DNA from: Virgibacillus_N oceani_A
GTDB lineage: Bacteria; Bacillota; Bacilli; Bacillales; Amphibacillaceae
Assembly (NCBI GenBank): GCA_041521345.1
Contig: JBGOHB010000015.1
DNA: 64,000 bases
Strand: one strand, 5' to 3'
Under the pieces are notes generated by a model. It had not been told where the DNA came from, did not search any database, and saw nothing but the letters and a program-made list of their open reading frames with translations. The translations under genes were made by a program, and so were the position numbers. Each line of letters starts with the position of its first letter. Positions within the stretch are counted from its first letter, which is position 1. Below are positions 16,617 to 25,513 of the stretch, in pieces.

Positions 16617-16670
16617 GCACAAACGTTCTTGTGAAAGACAAAAATAATGTAATTTTTTAATATTTCATGC

Positions 16671-16705
16671 AAAAACCGATGAAAATTATTTTTTCATCGG
16701 TTTTT
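16671..16705. terminator. Bidirectional terminator
   Basis: AAAAACCGATGAAAA pairs exactly with TTTTCATCGGTTTTT. It isolates the toxin locus from the small zinc-finger gene. Confidence 0.8.
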
Positions 16706-16782
16706 AAATTTAACAGATTTTTAGATTAAATCCATTTTATGCTGTTACCAGCTTATTTCATATTTTCACATGATAAACTCCA

Positions 16783-16959
16783 TCAATCAAGCATCCGATT
16801 ATTTTCATCCACTGACATCAATTTTGCCCCTCGCTCTTTGTCTGAACTAGCGTATATACCATCTCCATTACATACACTGCATCTGTACTGCCAGCCTTCA
16901 TCATCTGAAAGCATGCCTGCTCCTTCACAAGCTTTGCATATATTATCCCTTTGAGCCAT
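16783..16959 (-). CDS. 58-residue DnaJ-type zinc-finger protein
   Basis: Encodes a 58-residue protein with two CxxCxGxG motifs, CKACEGAG (residues 8-15) and CSVCNGDG (residues 27-34), which together could bind one zinc as in DnaJ cysteine-rich domains. AAAGGAGAT precedes the ATG at correct spacing. It sits between the toxin locus and the aconitase gene on the same strand. A role in binding unfolded protein or as a small adaptor is possible, but unknown. Confidence 0.7.
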   Translation of the reverse strand: MAQRDNICKACEGAGMLSDDEGWQYRCSVCNGDGIYASSDKERGAKLMSVDENNRMLD

Positions 16960-16980
16960 AATAATATCTCCTTTACTTGA

Positions 16981-18933
16981 TTATTTTTTTACAGCTCGAT
17001 CTTTAACCCAATTTATAATGCCGCCTTTTAGCATTATTTCCTTTTGCCGTTCGGATAATGCATGGGCTACCTTAATTTTTTCTTCTTTTCCTCTTACATT
17101 CATTTCAAACTCATTCTCGTACTTGAGCTTTTCTTTCAGGCCACTAAGCTCCAGTACATCTCCTTGTTCAATCAGATCATAATCCTCTTCCTTTACAAAA
17201 GTTAATGGCAGCACACCGAAGTTAACAAGATTCTGCCAGTGAATACGGGCGAAGTCTTTCACTAAAGCAACACGTAAACCGAGATACCTTGGAGCGAGTG
17301 CGGCATGCTCTCTGCTCGAACCTTGCCCGTAATTAAATCCGCCCACTACTGCATGACCACCAGATTCCACTGTTTCTCTACCCCGTGCATAATACGTCTC
17401 ATCAATAATTTCGAACGTGAACTTACTTATTTCTGGAAGATTGCTTCGATATGGTAAAACGCGCGCCCCACCGGCAAGTATTTCATCTGTAGATATATTA
17501 TCTCCCATTTTTAAAAGCACCGGTATTTCCAAATCATCAGGAATGTGATCCATTTTAGGAATGGAAGCGATATTCGGACCTTTGTGCAATTTCACTTGTT
17601 TTGCTTCTTCATAAGGGATTGGTTCATCCAATAGTTTTTCGTCCACTGTCGGGTTTTTGGGTTCTTTGACTTTTGGATATTTCATCTCCAGTGTTCTTGG
17701 ATCTGTTATCACTCCTGTCAAAGCAGAGGCTGCAGCAGTTTCCGGACTGCATAGAAAAACACTGTCTTCTCTTGTTCCGGATCTTCCTGGGAAGTTTCTT
17801 GGTGTAGTTCGCAGGCTATTTCGTCCTGAAGCAGGTGCCTGCCCCATTCCGATACAGCCATTACAACCCGCCTGATGCAATCGGCCGCCGGCTTGCAGCA
17901 GACTTGCAATATGACTTTCCTTTACCAGGTCAGTAAGCATCTGTCGCGATGTCGGGTTAATATCATAAGAGACACCGGCCGCTATCTGTTTCCCACTCAC
18001 GATTTCTGCAGCAATCGCAAAATCCCTGTATCCAGGGTTGGCAGACGATCCAATATACGATTGATAAATTGGCGTGCCGGCCACTTCCGAAACCGGTACT
18101 ACATTCCCCGGGCTTGTTGGTTTGGCAATAAGCGGCTCCAGCTCTGAAAGGTTTATTTCTTCTTCACTATCATACGTTGCCCCTTTATCTGCAGACAGCT
18201 CTATCCAATCAGCTTCCCTGCCTTCTCCTTTTAAAAATTTCTTCACTTCTTGGTCGGATGGGAAAACTGTTCCTGTAGCACCAAGTTCCGCCCCCATATT
18301 AGCAATAACATGGCGATCCATGGCGCTTAATGTTTCTACACCCGGCCCATAATATTCAATTACTTTTCCGATGCCACCTTTCACATCATAACGGCGAAGT
18401 AATTCGAGAATGACATCCTTCGCACTCACCCAATCAGGCAGTTCTCCGGTCAATTTCACTCCCCATACTTGAGGCATTTTTACATAAAAAGGCTCACCAG
18501 CTATAGCCATGGCCACATCAATTCCACCAGCACCCATGGCGAGCATTCCCATGCATCCGTTCGCACAGGTGTGACTGTCCGAACCAAGCAGTGTTTTACC
18601 CGGCTTTGCCAAGCGCTGCATATGGACAGGGTGGCTTACACCATTGCCGGGGCGGCTATGGTACAGGCCAAATCTCCTTGCAGCACTATGTAAAAACAAG
18701 TGATCATCCGCGTTTTTATTGTCTTCCTGAATTAAATTATGGTCCACATACTGCGCCGATGCTTCTGTTTTTGCCCTGTCCAGTTCCATGGCTTCCAGTT
18801 CCTGCATCACCAATGTCCCTGTTGCATCCTGTGTCAGCGTTTGATCGATTTTCAAACCAATCTCTGTACCCACCGTCATTTCTCCGGAAACAAGATGGTC
18901 TTTAATTATTTTTTGCGTAATATTCATTGCCAT
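16981..18933 (-). CDS. Aconitase-family hydratase (about 650 residues)
   Basis: 650 residues, the shorter aconitase form. Iron-sulfur cluster ligands are visible: GSDSHTCANGCMGM and the CxxC in HQAGCNGCIGMG. The C-terminal swivel domain contains the substrate-binding YGQGSSREHAA. It should isomerise citrate to isocitrate or act on a homologous acid such as homocitrate or methylcitrate; sequence alone does not decide. ATG at 18933 follows GAAGGAGGGG; the frame extends to 19014 in unlikely sequence. It is monocistronic, 21 bases upstream of the small zinc-finger gene. Confidence 0.85.
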   Translation of the reverse strand: MAMNITQKIIKDHLVSGEMTVGTEIGLKIDQTLTQDATGTLVMQELEAMELDRAKTEASAQYVDHNLIQEDNKNADDHLFLHSAARRFGLYHSRPGNGVSHPVHMQRLAKPGKTLLGSDSHTCANGCMGMLAMGAGGIDVAMAIAGEPFYVKMPQVWGVKLTGELPDWVSAKDVILELLRRYDVKGGIGKVIEYYGPGVETLSAMDRHVIANMGAELGATGTVFPSDQEVKKFLKGEGREADWIELSADKGATYDSEEEINLSELEPLIAKPTSPGNVVPVSEVAGTPIYQSYIGSSANPGYRDFAIAAEIVSGKQIAAGVSYDINPTSRQMLTDLVKESHIASLLQAGGRLHQAGCNGCIGMGQAPASGRNSLRTTPRNFPGRSGTREDSVFLCSPETAAASALTGVITDPRTLEMKYPKVKEPKNPTVDEKLLDEPIPYEEAKQVKLHKGPNIASIPKMDHIPDDLEIPVLLKMGDNISTDEILAGGARVLPYRSNLPEISKFTFEIIDETYYARGRETVESGGHAVVGGFNYGQGSSREHAALAPRYLGLRVALVKDFARIHWQNLVNFGVLPLTFVKEEDYDLIEQGDVLELSGLKEKLKYENEFEMNVRGKEEKIKVAHALSERQKEIMLKGGIINWVKDRAVKK

Positions 18934-19140
18934 CAATAGCCCCTCCTTCATTAATACGTATACATATATTATGTGATAAATATGGATATTTATTTGTATA
19001 TTATTCATATTCACTTCTGTTTAGCAGTCTAAACCCAATTTACAAGGGCAAAAGATGTGTCTTGCTTTTAATTGGAATTAATAGTTCAACATGTGGAGTG
19101 CATACTAACAGTGAAAATATACAACCAAGAGGTGCTTACA

Positions 19141-19311
19141 ATGGGAAGAGATGAACACAAAAAAACGAAAAATAATTTTCTTTCACAAACCTTAAAAGAG
19201 CAAAAATCTGCAGGACGAGATATTGAGTTTGCAGAAGAATTGATGGATCATGATGATAAAGAGGCCCAAGCAAGAAGCCGTGCTGCAGAGAAACGTACGA
19301 AAAAGAAGTAG
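19141..19311 (+). CDS. YfhD-like small protein
   Basis: 56 residues beginning MGRDEHKKTKN, with the YfhD-family core of a short basic head, IEFAEELMDHDDKEAQARS and a basic tail. Function is unknown; family members are small hydrophilic Bacillus proteins. GAGGTG precedes the ATG at 19141. A strong terminator follows. Confidence 0.7.
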   Translation: MGRDEHKKTKNNFLSQTLKEQKSAGRDIEFAEELMDHDDKEAQARSRAAEKRTKKK

Positions 19312-19316
19312 TGTGG

Positions 19317-19351
19317 AGGAAAGAGGTTGTCCCTGGAGACAACCTCTTTCC
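19317..19351 (+). terminator. Terminator of the YfhD-like gene
   Basis: GGAAAGAGGTTGTC pairs exactly with GACAACCTCTTTCC around a 6-base loop, then a T-poor tail. The gap to 19592 holds no secure gene. Confidence 0.75.
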
Positions 19352-19592
19352 TTGGATAATTTTTAGACAGCAAAAAGAGAGCTATATTATAAAAAAAATA
19401 AAAGATTCAGTAATCCAAATTTAAAGGCAATATCAAGCTGCCTGTATCCTTCTGAAACTGCATGTATTGTTACAAGAAAACCAAGCATAGCAAAAAATAA
19501 ACTTACAACTCCGGTTCCACCTCACACCTTACTTTTGACTAAAATAGTTTATACCTGTGAGACTTAAGCGAAAGGTTTATGCAGAAATAGGT

Positions 19593-19868
19593 TCATCCTC
19601 TTTTGTCTTTATCCATATACTCCTTTATTTTTCTTTCTTCCCATTCCTGCCCAAAGAACCCTGAGGAAAATACGCTTAGACCGTGTGCAGCCAACCCTAC
19701 GCCCCAGCCGATCAGCGGATAATAAAACCACAGCTCACTCGGATTTGTTACTATATTCATGAGAAGGAGCATCGTGTTTATAATCATATACATCGTTAAA
19801 TGAATATAAAAGGCCTTTAAATTTTCTACCCTCTTTCGCGCTCTTTTGTACTTTTCAGTGTCATCCAT
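19593..19868 (-). CDS. 2TM-domain protein
   Basis: 91 residues: a basic helical head (KRARKRVENLKAFYIHLT), two membrane helices, and an amphipathic tail with FGQEWEERKIKEYM. This matches the bacterial 2TM domain found alone and attached to histidine kinases. ATG at 19868 follows AAGGGAGA. Function unknown. Confidence 0.75.
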   Translation of the reverse strand: MDDTEKYKRARKRVENLKAFYIHLTMYMIINTMLLLMNIVTNPSELWFYYPLIGWGVGLAAHGLSVFSSGFFGQEWEERKIKEYMDKDKRG

Positions 19869-19896
19869 GTTATTCTCCCTTTCCAATCAAGGAATT

Positions 19897-20385
19897 TTAT
19901 TCAACTGTCAGTGCCATTCGGACTGTTTTTAACATATGACCTGCAAAATCTTCATCAAATTCGGATACAACTTCAAATCCTTTTGCCTCATAAAACTTTT
20001 TGCCAACGTTATTGTTCTTCTCTACATTGAGGTGGATTTCCCGCACGCTTTGCAATTTCTCAATCCCTTCCCGCAATAACGCAGTGCCTGCCCCTTTTCC
20101 TTGATATTCGGGAAGCAGATAAATGGCTCCAAGTTCCACTTTTCCATCTTTGTCTCCCAGTGAGTAATTCGCAAATCCAATAATACGCCCACTACTTTCA
20201 GCAACAAAAAAATGTGAATTCTTTAATCGATGCTTCATGGCATCTTTACTATAGGCTTCTTGTAAAAAATCATCCTGGATGTTTCGGGGAATAATACCAT
20301 CGTACGTAGCATGCCAGCTTGTTTTTGCAACATACTGCACGTGCGGGATATCTTTCTTTTTCATTTTACGGACTTGGATATCCAA
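19897..20385 (-). CDS. GNAT-family N-acetyltransferase
   Basis: About 162 residues with the GNAT fold: an N-terminal IRKMKKKDIPHV-type region, LGAIYLLPEYQGKGAGTALL holding the acetyl-CoA QGKGAG loop, and a late NNVGKKFYEAKGF. It transfers acetyl groups to an unknown amine. TTG at 20385 is chosen because AAGGGTGG is upstream at short spacing; a longer frame starts at 20418. Confidence 0.8.
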   Translation of the reverse strand: MDIQVRKMKKKDIPHVQYVAKTSWHATYDGIIPRNIQDDFLQEAYSKDAMKHRLKNSHFFVAESSGRIIGFANYSLGDKDGKVELGAIYLLPEYQGKGAGTALLREGIEKLQSVREIHLNVEKNNNVGKKFYEAKGFEVVSEFDEDFAGHMLKTVRMALTVE

Positions 20386-20536
20386 TAAAACCACCCTTAC
20401 GTCTATCGTAATAATCATATTATCATTTTATATTTTTAATATCTATATTCTTGTGAAAATTCATCTAGCCACAAGACAATTCTAAAATATAAAAAACAGT
20501 TTACATTTAATTCATTGTCAATCGTTTTTTCACTGT

Positions 20537-20707
20537 TCATTTATTTTGTTCAGATTTTCTGCGCACTTCCTCTTCTTCATACAGCTTTTCTCTCAGTGCC
20601 CTGCCCGTATCAGAGCCATCAATTCCTCTTCTTACTCCGGCAGCAATTACAAGATATAAAATAATAAAAGGGATAATCCATAAAATAATTGCCAAAAAAC
20701 TCTCCAT
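20537..20707 (-). CDS. Small single-helix membrane protein
   Basis: 56 residues: a membrane helix (FLAIILWIIPFIILYLVIA) followed by a basic, helical tail rich in Arg and Glu. ATG at 20707 follows GGGAGGAACC. No family recognised. It is divergent from the toxin-antitoxin operon. Confidence 0.6.
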   Translation of the reverse strand: MESFLAIILWIIPFIILYLVIAAGVRRGIDGSDTGRALREKLYEEEEVRRKSEQNK

Positions 20708-20786
20708 ATCGGTTCCTCCCTCGCTAATGTTAGTTCCCATTATACTGGTTTAGGCACCATTGCCGCAAAAATTACTCATTGTAATA

Positions 20787-20815
20787 TTGTTATAACCGTT
20801 ATAACATGATATACT
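20787..20815 (+). promoter_or_regulatory. Promoter of the AbrB-Doc operon with embedded operator
   Basis: -35 TTGTTA (20787-20792), 17-bp spacer, -10 TATACT (20810-20815). The palindrome TGTTATAACCGTTATAACA (20788-20806, one central mismatch) fills the spacer, as expected for antitoxin autorepression. Confidence 0.7.
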
Positions 20816-20847
20816 ATTAATAAATAAGAATTAATGAGGTGAAAATG

Positions 20848-21099
20848 ATGAAAAGACATGAAAGAAAAATAACGAAAATTGGCAATAGCTATGGAATTAC
20901 CTTCCCTAAAGAATTCCTAAAAGAAGCCGGATTGTCCTACGGAGATAATGTGGAAATGGAATTAAAGGAAGGTGAAATTAAGTTGCATAAGAAAGAAGAT
21001 GTGGAACTGCCTGAGGGAATAAGTACAGATTTTTTCAAGATTCTAGAACGAAATACAAAGAAACATAAAGAGACAATTGAAGAATTGGTAGATAGATAA
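20848..21099 (+). CDS. AbrB/MazE-type antitoxin
   Basis: 83 residues with an N-terminal swapped-hairpin beta-barrel motif (KITKIGNSYGITFPKEFLKEAG...GDNVEMEL) and a charged, flexible C-terminus expected to wrap the toxin. ATG at 20848 is 6 bases after GAGGTG; upstream in-frame starts are too close. The stop abuts the doc ATG, so the two are translationally coupled. A palindromic operator sits in the promoter. Confidence 0.8.
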   Translation: MKRHERKITKIGNSYGITFPKEFLKEAGLSYGDNVEMELKEGEIKLHKKEDVELPEGISTDFFKILERNTKKHKETIEELVDR

Positions 21100-21492
21100 A
21101 TGAGATATTTAACTTATGTGGAAGTTGCTGCTATTAATCAATATACAATCGAAAAATTCAGTCCAGGAGAACAAATCGGCATAAAGTCACCCGCATTATT
21201 GGATTCTGCTGTAAACCGTCCAAAGCAATCTGCTTTTGGACAGGATGCATATGAAACTATTTTCCAAAAAGCCGCTTCACTTTTTGAGTCTGTTGCTCAG
21301 AATCATGCTTTCCAAAATTCCAACAAACGAACTGCCTTTTTATCCTTAACGCAATTTTTATTTTATAATGGATATGATTTTGAAATGAGTAATCCCTCGG
21401 AACAAGCTGACTTTACCGTTAATGTCGTAAATAAACAGTATACTTTTAATGAATTAGCGGAGATTATTGAAAAACACAGCACAGAATTATAA
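21100..21492 (+). CDS. Doc-family (Fic-fold) toxin
   Basis: 130 residues. The Fic/Doc active-site loop reads HAFQNSNKRTA (residues 69-79), matching HxFx(D/N)xNKRTA, with the catalytic His69 and the ATP-binding Asn and Lys-Arg. Doc phosphorylates EF-Tu and arrests translation in the studied example; conservation here is inferred from the motif. It starts at the base after the antitoxin stop codon and has no independent ribosome site. The active site looks intact. Confidence 0.85.
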   Translation: MRYLTYVEVAAINQYTIEKFSPGEQIGIKSPALLDSAVNRPKQSAFGQDAYETIFQKAASLFESVAQNHAFQNSNKRTAFLSLTQFLFYNGYDFEMSNPSEQADFTVNVVNKQYTFNELAEIIEKHSTEL

Positions 21493-21523
21493 TTATACTA
21501 GAATTTCGAAGGAGTGGTCACAA

Positions 21524-21796
21524 ATGCTTCCATTTTTCATCACATTTATTATTACAACTGTCATCTTACTTGGCTTCAGCTGGTTTTTTTCGAGAAAAAA
21601 ATCACCTATGCGTTATATTCTCCCAATGATTGTTGTACTGATTAGTACTGCCCTTATTTTCCTCTCTTTCGTTATTGGAGATTGGGAAGGTATGGGGATG
21701 GGCGTATTTGGATTCTCTATCTTCATCGGTGCTGCTTTCTCCCTGATCGTTACTGCATTTATTTCCAGTGCCAAGGATTTGAAAAAGTCACTTTAG
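21524..21796 (+). CDS. YesK-like small membrane protein
   Basis: 90 residues with three hydrophobic helices: N-terminal LPFFITFIITTVILLGFSWFF, a second after a KKSPM loop, and a third following GMGMGVFGFS. It resembles the YesK family. ATG at 21524 follows GAAGGAG. Function unknown; close after the doc gene but with its own ribosome site. Confidence 0.55.
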   Translation: MLPFFITFIITTVILLGFSWFFSRKKSPMRYILPMIVVLISTALIFLSFVIGDWEGMGMGVFGFSIFIGAAFSLIVTAFISSAKDLKKSL

Positions 21797-21870
21797 CATC
21801 GAGCTATGTTTGCTTTGTTTAGTTCCTGTTTGTACAATGATATTACATTATCAAAAGCGAGGCATGTAAA

Positions 21871-22308
21871 ATGAGTAAAAAATCGGTAGATGATTATATC
21901 ACAGAAGGAATATACGGGAAACGGCGGCCAAAAGAAGCAGAACGGCAAATGTTTCTTGGTACACTGCGCGAAAGGGTCGTGATCGCCCTTACCAAAGGAC
22001 AGGTGATGTCAGATAACGGACTGCAAAAATTAGAAGAGGCCATGAAGCAACATCAGAAGGCAAAATTACTGATGAATGGCCATGTTTCTTCTAGGTTTTT
22101 AAACGAAGAAAAGGCACTGGCCAACAAATATAATATTCCGTATACTTCCATTACGAATGAAGACAGTGATACAGATATTGGTGCTGTCTTAACGTATGAT
22201 TATGCCATTGACAAGGAAGAGATTTTTATAAAAGAAGAAGAAAAAGAAGAGGAAAGCTCAGACAGCTCAAATTCTTTTCTGTCCAAAATTAAAAACATGT
22301 TTTCTTAA
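21871..22308 (+). CDS. YueI-like protein (DUF1694)
   Basis: 145 residues with the family opening VDDYITEGIYGKRRPKEAER and FLGTLRERVVIALTKGQV; a middle SRFLNEEKALANKYNIPYT part and an acidic, serine-rich tail. Cytosolic, function unknown; conserved in Bacillaceae. A strong terminator follows. Confidence 0.75.
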   Translation: MSKKSVDDYITEGIYGKRRPKEAERQMFLGTLRERVVIALTKGQVMSDNGLQKLEEAMKQHQKAKLLMNGHVSSRFLNEEKALANKYNIPYTSITNEDSDTDIGAVLTYDYAIDKEEIFIKEEEKEEESSDSSNSFLSKIKNMFS

Positions 22309-22309
22309 A

Positions 22310-22345
22310 AATGGTCAAGCTTAAACAAAGCTTGACCATTTTTTA
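22310..22345 (+). terminator. Terminator of the yueI-like gene
   Basis: Perfect 13-bp stem AATGGTCAAGCTT / AAGCTTGACCATT with loop AAACA and a T-run. Confidence 0.85.
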
Positions 22346-22444
22346 TTCTACATTACAGATGAACATTGCAAGTATATAAAACCTGCTGCATATTATTCAA
22401 CCTAAAACCCCAATCTAAGATTAGTACAAGCTGGAGGTGTAAAT

Positions 22445-22693
22445 ATGACACAGGCCTATCTGTGCCCTAATTGCAAAACAAATAGATCCCGGTTCAATTT
22501 GATTGAACAGATTGCCAAACCGGTGAAACTGGATCCCGGGACCGGTGAATTAGTTCAGGACTATACAGACGAGAATCTGGAAGCTTTTCACACAGCATAC
22601 AACGGACCGCAATATAAAGTACAATGTGCCTCCTGCGGCCTGATAGAGGACGAAAATACATTTATCAAATTTGCTTCGTTCAAGCAAAAGTAA
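22445..22693 (+). CDS. Small zinc-ribbon protein, function unknown
   Basis: 82 residues with two CxxC pairs, YLCPNCKTN at the N-terminus and VQCASCGLI near residue 60, likely binding one zinc. The region between is acidic. GGAGGTG precedes the ATG. Monocistronic, with a terminator right after. Confidence 0.65.
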   Translation: MTQAYLCPNCKTNRSRFNLIEQIAKPVKLDPGTGELVQDYTDENLEAFHTAYNGPQYKVQCASCGLIEDENTFIKFASFKQK

Positions 22694-22700
22694 GCTTGGA

Positions 22701-22730
22701 AACATCACCCATCCGAAGGTGATGTTTTTT
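22701..22730 (+). terminator. Terminator of the zinc-ribbon gene
   Basis: AACATCACC / GGTGATGTT stem, then T6. Confidence 0.85.
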
Positions 22731-22839
22731 CATGCGGGATTTTCAGCTTTTCAAACATGGAAATTTACATGTTATTCTTTTTCTCATTACGAATTCACAC
22801 GCTTCCGCCATAATATAAAGAAAAGAGGAGCTGGTGAAT

Positions 22840-23739
22840 TTGCTTAAAATCAATAACGTTTCGAAGCAATATGACAATATAGAGGCTTTAAAAGATGTTT
22901 CCATTAGCATCCCGGAAGGAGTCTGTTATGGTCTGGTTGGTCCAAATGGTGCCGGTAAATCCACATTAATTAAAATGATTGTATCCATTATTCGTGACTA
23001 TAAAGGAGACATTCAATTTAATGAAAAACAATTTTCCAACGCATCAAAACAAAGATTTGGCTATGTCCCCCAGGATATCATTCTGGAACAAGACATTTCA
23101 GCATTCGGAAATTTAAATCTGTTTGGCAGACTTTATGGTTTAAAAGGAAACGAACTGGAGCTGCGCACGCAGGAGGTGCTGGAACTAATTGGACTTCGGG
23201 AAAGGAGTAAGGAAAAAGTAATTACTTTTTCCGGCGGGATGAAACGCAGGTTGAATATTGGATGTGCACTCATGCATAATCCGGATCTTATCATTATGGA
23301 TGAGCCGACAGTCGGCATTGACCCACAATCACGCAAATATATTTTTCAAATGATTGAAGAACTAAAAACAGCTGGCTGCACAGTGATCTATGCCAGCCAT
23401 TATATGGAAGAAGTCGAAAAACTTTGTGACTATGTTGCTTTTCTGGACAGAGGAAAAGTAGTAGAAGATGGTGCGATCCATGAGTTGCTCAAGCAATATG
23501 CTGTTCCTTCCATTTATATAAAAGGAAGCAGACTTTCACAGGAGGGGCTTGAACAATATGGCACCATTTCCGCGAAAAAAGATGCATTCTTGCTTTATAC
23601 AAAAGAACCGTTGCAGGTAATGGAAAAAATTATTTCCTACTGCCGGGAAAATAGTATTGACGTAGAACGGCTCGAGCTTGTCCGGCCGAGACTGGAAGAT
23701 GTATTTTTCACGTTGACCGGTAGTAATTTGAGAGATTAA
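22840..23739 (+). CDS. ABC transporter ATP-binding protein
   Basis: 299 residues with Walker A GPNGAGKST, signature FSGGMKRRL, Walker B LIIMDEPTVGID and switch histidine ASHYMEE. About 80 C-terminal residues after the ATPase core are typical of DrrA/NatA-type exporters. TTG at 22840 is chosen with AGAGGAG 9 bases upstream; GTG at 22834 is too close. First gene of a four-gene operon with a permease, a LytTR regulator and a DUF3021 protein. Confidence 0.88.
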   Translation: MLKINNVSKQYDNIEALKDVSISIPEGVCYGLVGPNGAGKSTLIKMIVSIIRDYKGDIQFNEKQFSNASKQRFGYVPQDIILEQDISAFGNLNLFGRLYGLKGNELELRTQEVLELIGLRERSKEKVITFSGGMKRRLNIGCALMHNPDLIIMDEPTVGIDPQSRKYIFQMIEELKTAGCTVIYASHYMEEVEKLCDYVAFLDRGKVVEDGAIHELLKQYAVPSIYIKGSRLSQEGLEQYGTISAKKDAFLLYTKEPLQVMEKIISYCRENSIDVERLELVRPRLEDVFFTLTGSNLRD

Positions 23740-23752
23740 GGAGGCGTATAAA

Positions 23753-24499
23753 ATGAATGCAATATTTAAAGTAGAATTAAAGAAACATGTTCAAGATAAA
23801 GGGTTGTTTTTTTGGATGCTGATATTACCCATCGTGTTTACCGTATTATTTATTGCTATGTTTACTGCAGATGCAGATGCAGCAACAAGTGAGCAGGTAA
23901 TTATGTCAATTGTTCCGGGATATGTCGTTATGTTTGTATTTTTTATCATGATTTCAATGGTGAATGTGTTCATTAAAGACAGGGATACAGGTATGACTTC
24001 CAGACTTGCAAGCACCCCGATTCAAAGCTATGCTTATTTGCTTGGAAAATGGCTTCCATTTATGTGTGTTGTGTTCATTCAGATTGTTGTGTTATTTTTA
24101 TTTGGAAGACTTGTTTATGATGTACCATTGGGAGAGCCAATTACCTTGCTGATTTTATCTATAGTCATCACGTTTACTGTTACAGCTATTGGACTTGCCA
24201 TGTCGCTTCTGGTAAATACGGAAAATATGGGAATCGCCATCACACAGATTATTGCATTGGGCGGTGCGATGCTGGGAGGGTTATGGGTACCATTGGAAAT
24301 AATGCCGGAATTCATGAAGACGATCGCCCTTTTCCTGCCGCAGTATTGGGCACACCAGTCTTTTCAGGATGCCATGGCAGGAACAACTGAAGTTTTGGAA
24401 CTGATGCAAACATTGGCTATATTATTTGCAATCGGGTTAGCCGCATTTATTATTGCCATGATCCGCTATCCATACTTTCTAAAAAAATCTGTCAGTTAG
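23753..24499 (+). CDS. ABC-2 type permease
   Basis: 248 residues, six membrane helices, with an N-terminal KKHVQDKGLFFWM segment and the ABC-2 family loop GMTSRLASTPIQ. AAGGAGG lies 6-7 bases before the ATG. Partner of the upstream ATPase; probably exports a drug, lipid or peptide. Confidence 0.82.
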   Translation: MNAIFKVELKKHVQDKGLFFWMLILPIVFTVLFIAMFTADADAATSEQVIMSIVPGYVVMFVFFIMISMVNVFIKDRDTGMTSRLASTPIQSYAYLLGKWLPFMCVVFIQIVVLFLFGRLVYDVPLGEPITLLILSIVITFTVTAIGLAMSLLVNTENMGIAITQIIALGGAMLGGLWVPLEIMPEFMKTIALFLPQYWAHQSFQDAMAGTTEVLELMQTLAILFAIGLAAFIIAMIRYPYFLKKSVS

Positions 24500-24532
24500 C
24501 GAAGGGTGTTCAGCGCACTTAGGGGGATGGGG

Positions 24533-24982
24533 ATGAAAATAAACATCGATATTGACAAGAATTATGATGAAACACAGGTCACGATCCAGGCAAAGGAATG
24601 GACACAGGAACTAGAGGAAATTATAAAAGTCATTAAGAAGGAAAAGCAGCAGCGATTATTCGGCATTGATGAAGATCAAACCGTACTTCTCGAGCCAAAG
24701 GAGATCGATTTTATTCATGCCGAGAAAAGAAAAATATTTGCTGTGGTCAATGACAGGCATTTCGAAGTGAAAATGAAACTGTATGAAGTGGAAGATTTTC
24801 TGATTCCCCATGGTTTTATGCGCTTTTCAAAATCTGTGATCGGAAACCTTCACCGTATTGACAGATTTGAAGTATCCTTTAACGGAAATCTGTGTGTTTA
24901 TTTTCAATCCGGCAACAAGGAATATATTACCCGAAAATATGTAGGTGCGATTAAAGACAGACTGATGAAGGGAGGGCAATAA
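24533..24982 (+). CDS. LytTR-domain transcriptional regulator
   Basis: 149 residues: a short N-terminal region, then a LytTR DNA-binding domain (about residues 55-149) with IDFIHAEKRKIFAVVNDR, RFSKSVIGNLHRI and a final EYITRKYVGAIKDRL. No receiver domain, so control is likely by its membrane neighbour. ATG at 24533 follows AGGGGG. It probably controls the same operon. Confidence 0.85.
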   Translation: MKINIDIDKNYDETQVTIQAKEWTQELEEIIKVIKKEKQQRLFGIDEDQTVLLEPKEIDFIHAEKRKIFAVVNDRHFEVKMKLYEVEDFLIPHGFMRFSKSVIGNLHRIDRFEVSFNGNLCVYFQSGNKEYITRKYVGAIKDRLMKGGQ

Positions 24983-24983
24983 A

Positions 24984-25397
24984 ATGATACTTGAAATTTT
25001 AAGAAGAAGTATGCTGGGCATGGCTTTTGGAGGTATTTTCACATTTATTGCCCTTACCATTATGAGAATTTATGAAGTGGAGTCTACTGTTTCGGAAATA
25101 TGGATGCATATGGGAGCCAGTATGTTATTAGGCATATATTTTGGCATATCTTCCCTCATCTTTGGAGATGATGGCAGCAATATCTTAAAAAAATCCGTCA
25201 TTCATTTTTTTCTGTCCTATAGTGTCTTTCTCATTATTGGCGGCACTGTCGGCTGGGTACCGTTGAGTATACCAGCCATATTAGGGTCCACATTGCTTTT
25301 CATTCTGATGTATATGCTAAACTTGTCTGGCTGGTATCTTTACTTTAAAAAGATTGAAACTACATTAAATGATCACCTGCAAAATAAAAAAGAGTAA
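24984..25397 (+). CDS. DUF3021-family membrane protein
   Basis: 137 residues, four membrane helices. It begins one base after the LytTR stop. LytTR/DUF3021 pairs are a known arrangement in which the membrane protein restrains the regulator; that the same holds here is inference. Confidence 0.78.
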   Translation: MILEILRRSMLGMAFGGIFTFIALTIMRIYEVESTVSEIWMHMGASMLLGIYFGISSLIFGDDGSNILKKSVIHFFLSYSVFLIIGGTVGWVPLSIPAILGSTLLFILMYMLNLSGWYLYFKKIETTLNDHLQNKKE

Positions 25398-25513
25398 TCA
25401 AATGATCACGTGAAAAATAAAGCATACGATTTCCATTCGGTATACAAAGGAAAGTTGATTGCTGAAAATGATAGGAAGTCGATAATGCGCAAAATGAAAG
25501 GATATTTTCCTAT

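Noticed and set aside
16739..16954. 71-codon plus-strand ORF
   Set aside because: It is the shadow of the small CxxCxGxG protein on the minus strand, which has motifs and a good ribosome site.
17657..18905. Several plus-strand ORFs of 70-104 codons
   Set aside because: All lie antisense to the aconitase-family gene; composition fits shadow frames and there are no ribosome sites.
19387..19521. 44-codon hydrophobic minus-strand frame (ends GLLNLLFFL)
   Set aside because: No standard start codon follows the upstream stop at a proper distance from GAGGTGG. It could be a remnant, but support is too weak.
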